DNA of 64,000 nt from Chitinophaga arvensicola. GTDB lineage: Bacteria > Bacteroidota > Bacteroidia > Chitinophagales > Chitinophagaceae. Each line of letters opens with the position of its first letter. The stretch's first letter is position 1. The notes below the pieces were generated by a model. The model saw only the letters and a list, made by a program, of their open reading frames with translations. It was not told the DNA's origin and searched no databases. The position numbers and the translations under genes are program-made. The stretch is taken from NCBI RefSeq assembly GCF_900110835.1, contig NZ_FOJG01000001.1, positions 2,821,499 through 2,885,498 on the forward strand, read 5' to 3'. Positions 62,086 through 64,000 of this stretch are shown piece after piece.

Positions 62086-63972
62086 ATGACTATCAATAAA
62101 CTTTCCTTTACTATACTGTTGGCATCAGGCCTGTTGTTTTCCGGCTGTAATAAAGTGCTGGATCTGAAGCCTACCGACAAAATCCCTGCGGAAGCCCTGT
62201 TTGGCGATCCGGAAGGCGTGAAATTATACATGGCCAATCTTTATTACCAGTTACCGATCGAGGACTTTACCTACTTCCGGAACGGTTTTAACTGGAACAG
62301 CGGCGATCCCAACAATGGTGGATTTGCACCGGCCATGGCTACTGATGAAGCAGTACATACCGAGTTTGGTGATTTTGTGGGAGATGGAGATTTTAACTGC
62401 TGGGAAAGCTCCTATAAGCTGATCCGCGATGTAAATTTGCTGATTGATGCGATTCCTACATTAGCGATCCGTGAGGATGAAAAAGCAGCCCTGGTAGGAG
62501 AAAGCGCCTTTATCAAAGCCTACGCTTATTTCGCATTGGCAAAAAGATATGGTGGCGTATCCATTATCAAAGGTTCCCAAAAATATACCGGTGACGCAGA
62601 AAGTCTGAAAGTACCGAGAAGCACTGAAAAAGAAACCTGGGATTATGTGCTGGAACTCTGTGATCAGGCTATCGCTAACCTCGGAGACGGGGTAAGCAGA
62701 AGAGCTTCCAAATGGACAGCTTATGCGCTGAAATCAAGAGCAGCCCTTCATGCGGCCTCACTGGCCAAATTCGGTGCACGTGCGCCTATGTCCGGTGCCG
62801 CAGTAAATGCCAAACTGATTGGCATGGAAGCTGGTGCTGCCACTGCTTACTACGAAGCCTGTAAATCCGCTTCCCTGGCGCTGATCAATGCCGGTAAATT
62901 TGAACTGTTTATGCCAAACCCGGCAAACCCGGCAGCAGCAGCAGAAAACTACCGCCAGTTATTCCAGGATCCCGCCAATAAAGAAGTGATCTTTGCAAAA
63001 GGATACACGTTGCCCGGCGCCTTCCTCGGTCATAACTACGATATCTGGTATCAACCCGCACAGGTAGCCAACGGATGGCCTCACCCAGGCAGGATGAATC
63101 CTACCCTGGACCTGGTAGACAGCTACGAAAGCTATGATAATCCGGGGCATTCCTCACCGGTAGTAACTTCTACCGATGGCAATATCACCGATTACAACGG
63201 GTATAAAGCTTCCCGTACTTACATCCAGTTCGATACGCCAAACGACATCTTTAAAAATAAAGATGCCCGTTTATGGGGAACTGCGATCCTGCCATCTACC
63301 CTCTGGAAGAGTATCCCGATCATCATCCAGGCAGGTTATGTAAAACCTGATGGCAGCGCGGTAATCCGTACCAATGATCATATCGACATTGGCGGTACTA
63401 CCTATTATACTTATGGCGCCGCCAGTACCAGCCAGTATTCCGGCTTTGACACCTACGGTGGTAATAACACCCGCACCGGTTTCTCTTTCAAGAAATTTAT
63501 GAACCAGAATGCGCCGATCGTTCCGGGATGGAACCAGAGCACTACCGACTTCATCGATTTCAGGTTAGCTGAAATAATGCTCAACTATGCAGAAGCCGTG
63601 GTGGAAAGCGGAACAGGAGATGCTGCCCTTGCCGCCAAAGTGATGAACGATATCCGTAAAAGAGCCGCTCATACTACCGACATTCCGCTGACCTCCGACA
63701 ACGTACAGCGCGAACGCAAAGTAGAACTGGCTTTTGAAAACAAACGTTTCTGGGACCTGATCCGCAGAAGGGAATATCATACCGAATTCAATAACCGTAT
63801 GCTGCACTCCCTGCTGCCATTGAGAGATTTGCGCGCTTTACCGGCCACCAAGTACATTTTTGTCCGTGTAGATGTGCCCAATACGAATACCAAGACATTC
63901 CAGCCTAAATCCTACTACCGGCCAATTCCGGGGATCGGCTCCAACGGCCTGATTCAAAACCCGCAGTATTAA
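62086..63972 (+). CDS. SusD/RagB-family lipoprotein
   Basis: The 628-residue lipoprotein (FSGC, Cys21) is longer than the other SusD proteins of the window by more than 100 residues. It has GESAFIKAYAYFALAKRYGGV, a FRLAEIMLNYAEAV helix and ERKVELAFENKRFWDLIRRREY, the type often paired with large SusC proteins of this class. It lies 11 bp after SusC. A further gene may start at the window edge. Confidence 0.96.
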   Translation: MTINKLSFTILLASGLLFSGCNKVLDLKPTDKIPAEALFGDPEGVKLYMANLYYQLPIEDFTYFRNGFNWNSGDPNNGGFAPAMATDEAVHTEFGDFVGDGDFNCWESSYKLIRDVNLLIDAIPTLAIREDEKAALVGESAFIKAYAYFALAKRYGGVSIIKGSQKYTGDAESLKVPRSTEKETWDYVLELCDQAIANLGDGVSRRASKWTAYALKSRAALHAASLAKFGARAPMSGAAVNAKLIGMEAGAATAYYEACKSASLALINAGKFELFMPNPANPAAAAENYRQLFQDPANKEVIFAKGYTLPGAFLGHNYDIWYQPAQVANGWPHPGRMNPTLDLVDSYESYDNPGHSSPVVTSTDGNITDYNGYKASRTYIQFDTPNDIFKNKDARLWGTAILPSTLWKSIPIIIQAGYVKPDGSAVIRTNDHIDIGGTTYYTYGAASTSQYSGFDTYGGNNTRTGFSFKKFMNQNAPIVPGWNQSTTDFIDFRLAEIMLNYAEAVVESGTGDAALAAKVMNDIRKRAAHTTDIPLTSDNVQRERKVELAFENKRFWDLIRRREYHTEFNNRMLHSLLPLRDLRALPATKYIFVRVDVPNTNTKTFQPKSYYRPIPGIGSNGLIQNPQY

Positions 63973-64000
63973 TGTGTGATTCTAAAAAAGATATTATGAA

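Noticed and set aside
63996..64000. ATG at the right edge, perhaps the start of another gene behind the last SusD
   Set aside because: Only five bases are visible, so nothing can be said about a coding region.
1..64000. CRISPR arrays, insertion sequences, tRNA or prophage genes
   Set aside because: No regularly spaced repeats, transposase motifs, tRNA-like cloverleafs or phage structural genes were seen on either strand.

Overview
The window looks like chromosomal DNA from a Bacteroidota soil bacterium of the Chitinophaga type (Chitinophagaceae). The signs are five SusC/SusD-type pairs or partial pairs, two ECF sigma/FecR modules, many lipoproteins with short Bacteroidota lipoboxes followed by CKK, promoters of the TTG-N19-TAnnTTTG kind, and weak Shine-Dalgarno sequences. 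The genus is inferred from style and not proven. No tRNA, rRNA, transposase or CRISPR array was seen.

Layout. 2-2872 (+) is the tail of a SusCD locus: a truncated SusD, a fasciclin lipoprotein and an IPT/delta-60 lipoprotein. 2900-4398 holds a methyltransferase and a DUF1415 protein. 4401-8248 is an inositol module: a LacI regulator, myo-inositol oxygenase and a sodium/solute symporter, with a near-perfect LacI-type operator between regulator and oxygenase. 8353-10951 holds a quinone-oxidoreductase-like enzyme, a divergent AraC regulator and a hemolysin III protein. 11066-20401 (-) is one collinear unit: ECF sigma, FecR, SusC with STN domain, SusD, arylsulfotransferase-like lipoprotein and TsdA-like diheme cytochrome c. 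20494-21366 is an NmrA-like protein.

21.5-27.4 kb is a cobalamin region with three B12 riboswitches. One (-) precedes a BtuB-like receptor, a BtuG-like beta-propeller lipoprotein and a third surface lipoprotein. The other two (+) have no obvious transport gene behind them. 27.4-31.9 kb holds an NTF2-like protein, a DHA2 drug exporter, a short-chain dehydrogenase and a TetR regulator. The same TATACC-N4-GGTATA palindrome lies upstream of the exporter, the dehydrogenase and the TetR gene, so they look like one regulon. A methyltransferase follows.

32.0-55.5 kb (+) is the largest locus: ECF sigma, FecR, three consecutive SusC/SusD pairs, two fasciclin lipoproteins, a DUF5007-like lipoprotein, an IPT/delta-60 lipoprotein and two LamG lipoproteins carrying degenerate alkaline-phosphatase-like domains. 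No glycoside hydrolase, protease or lyase was seen. An 18-bp motif shared by the FecR and second SusC upstream regions suggests that the sigma factor drives two transcripts. The SusD-fasciclin-IPT segment here is paralogous to the left edge of the window.

55.6-64.0 kb pairs a divergent SusC/SusD operon with an 862-residue protein. That protein reads as a membrane-spanning transcription factor: LamG and kelch-like periplasmic part, one transmembrane helix, then a SARP-like winged helix in the cytoplasm. It faces the SusC gene across 745 bp with nested inverted repeats. This regulator, the triple-SusCD locus with its decayed phosphatase lipoproteins, and the gene-less B12 riboswitch transcript are the most unusual things in the window.
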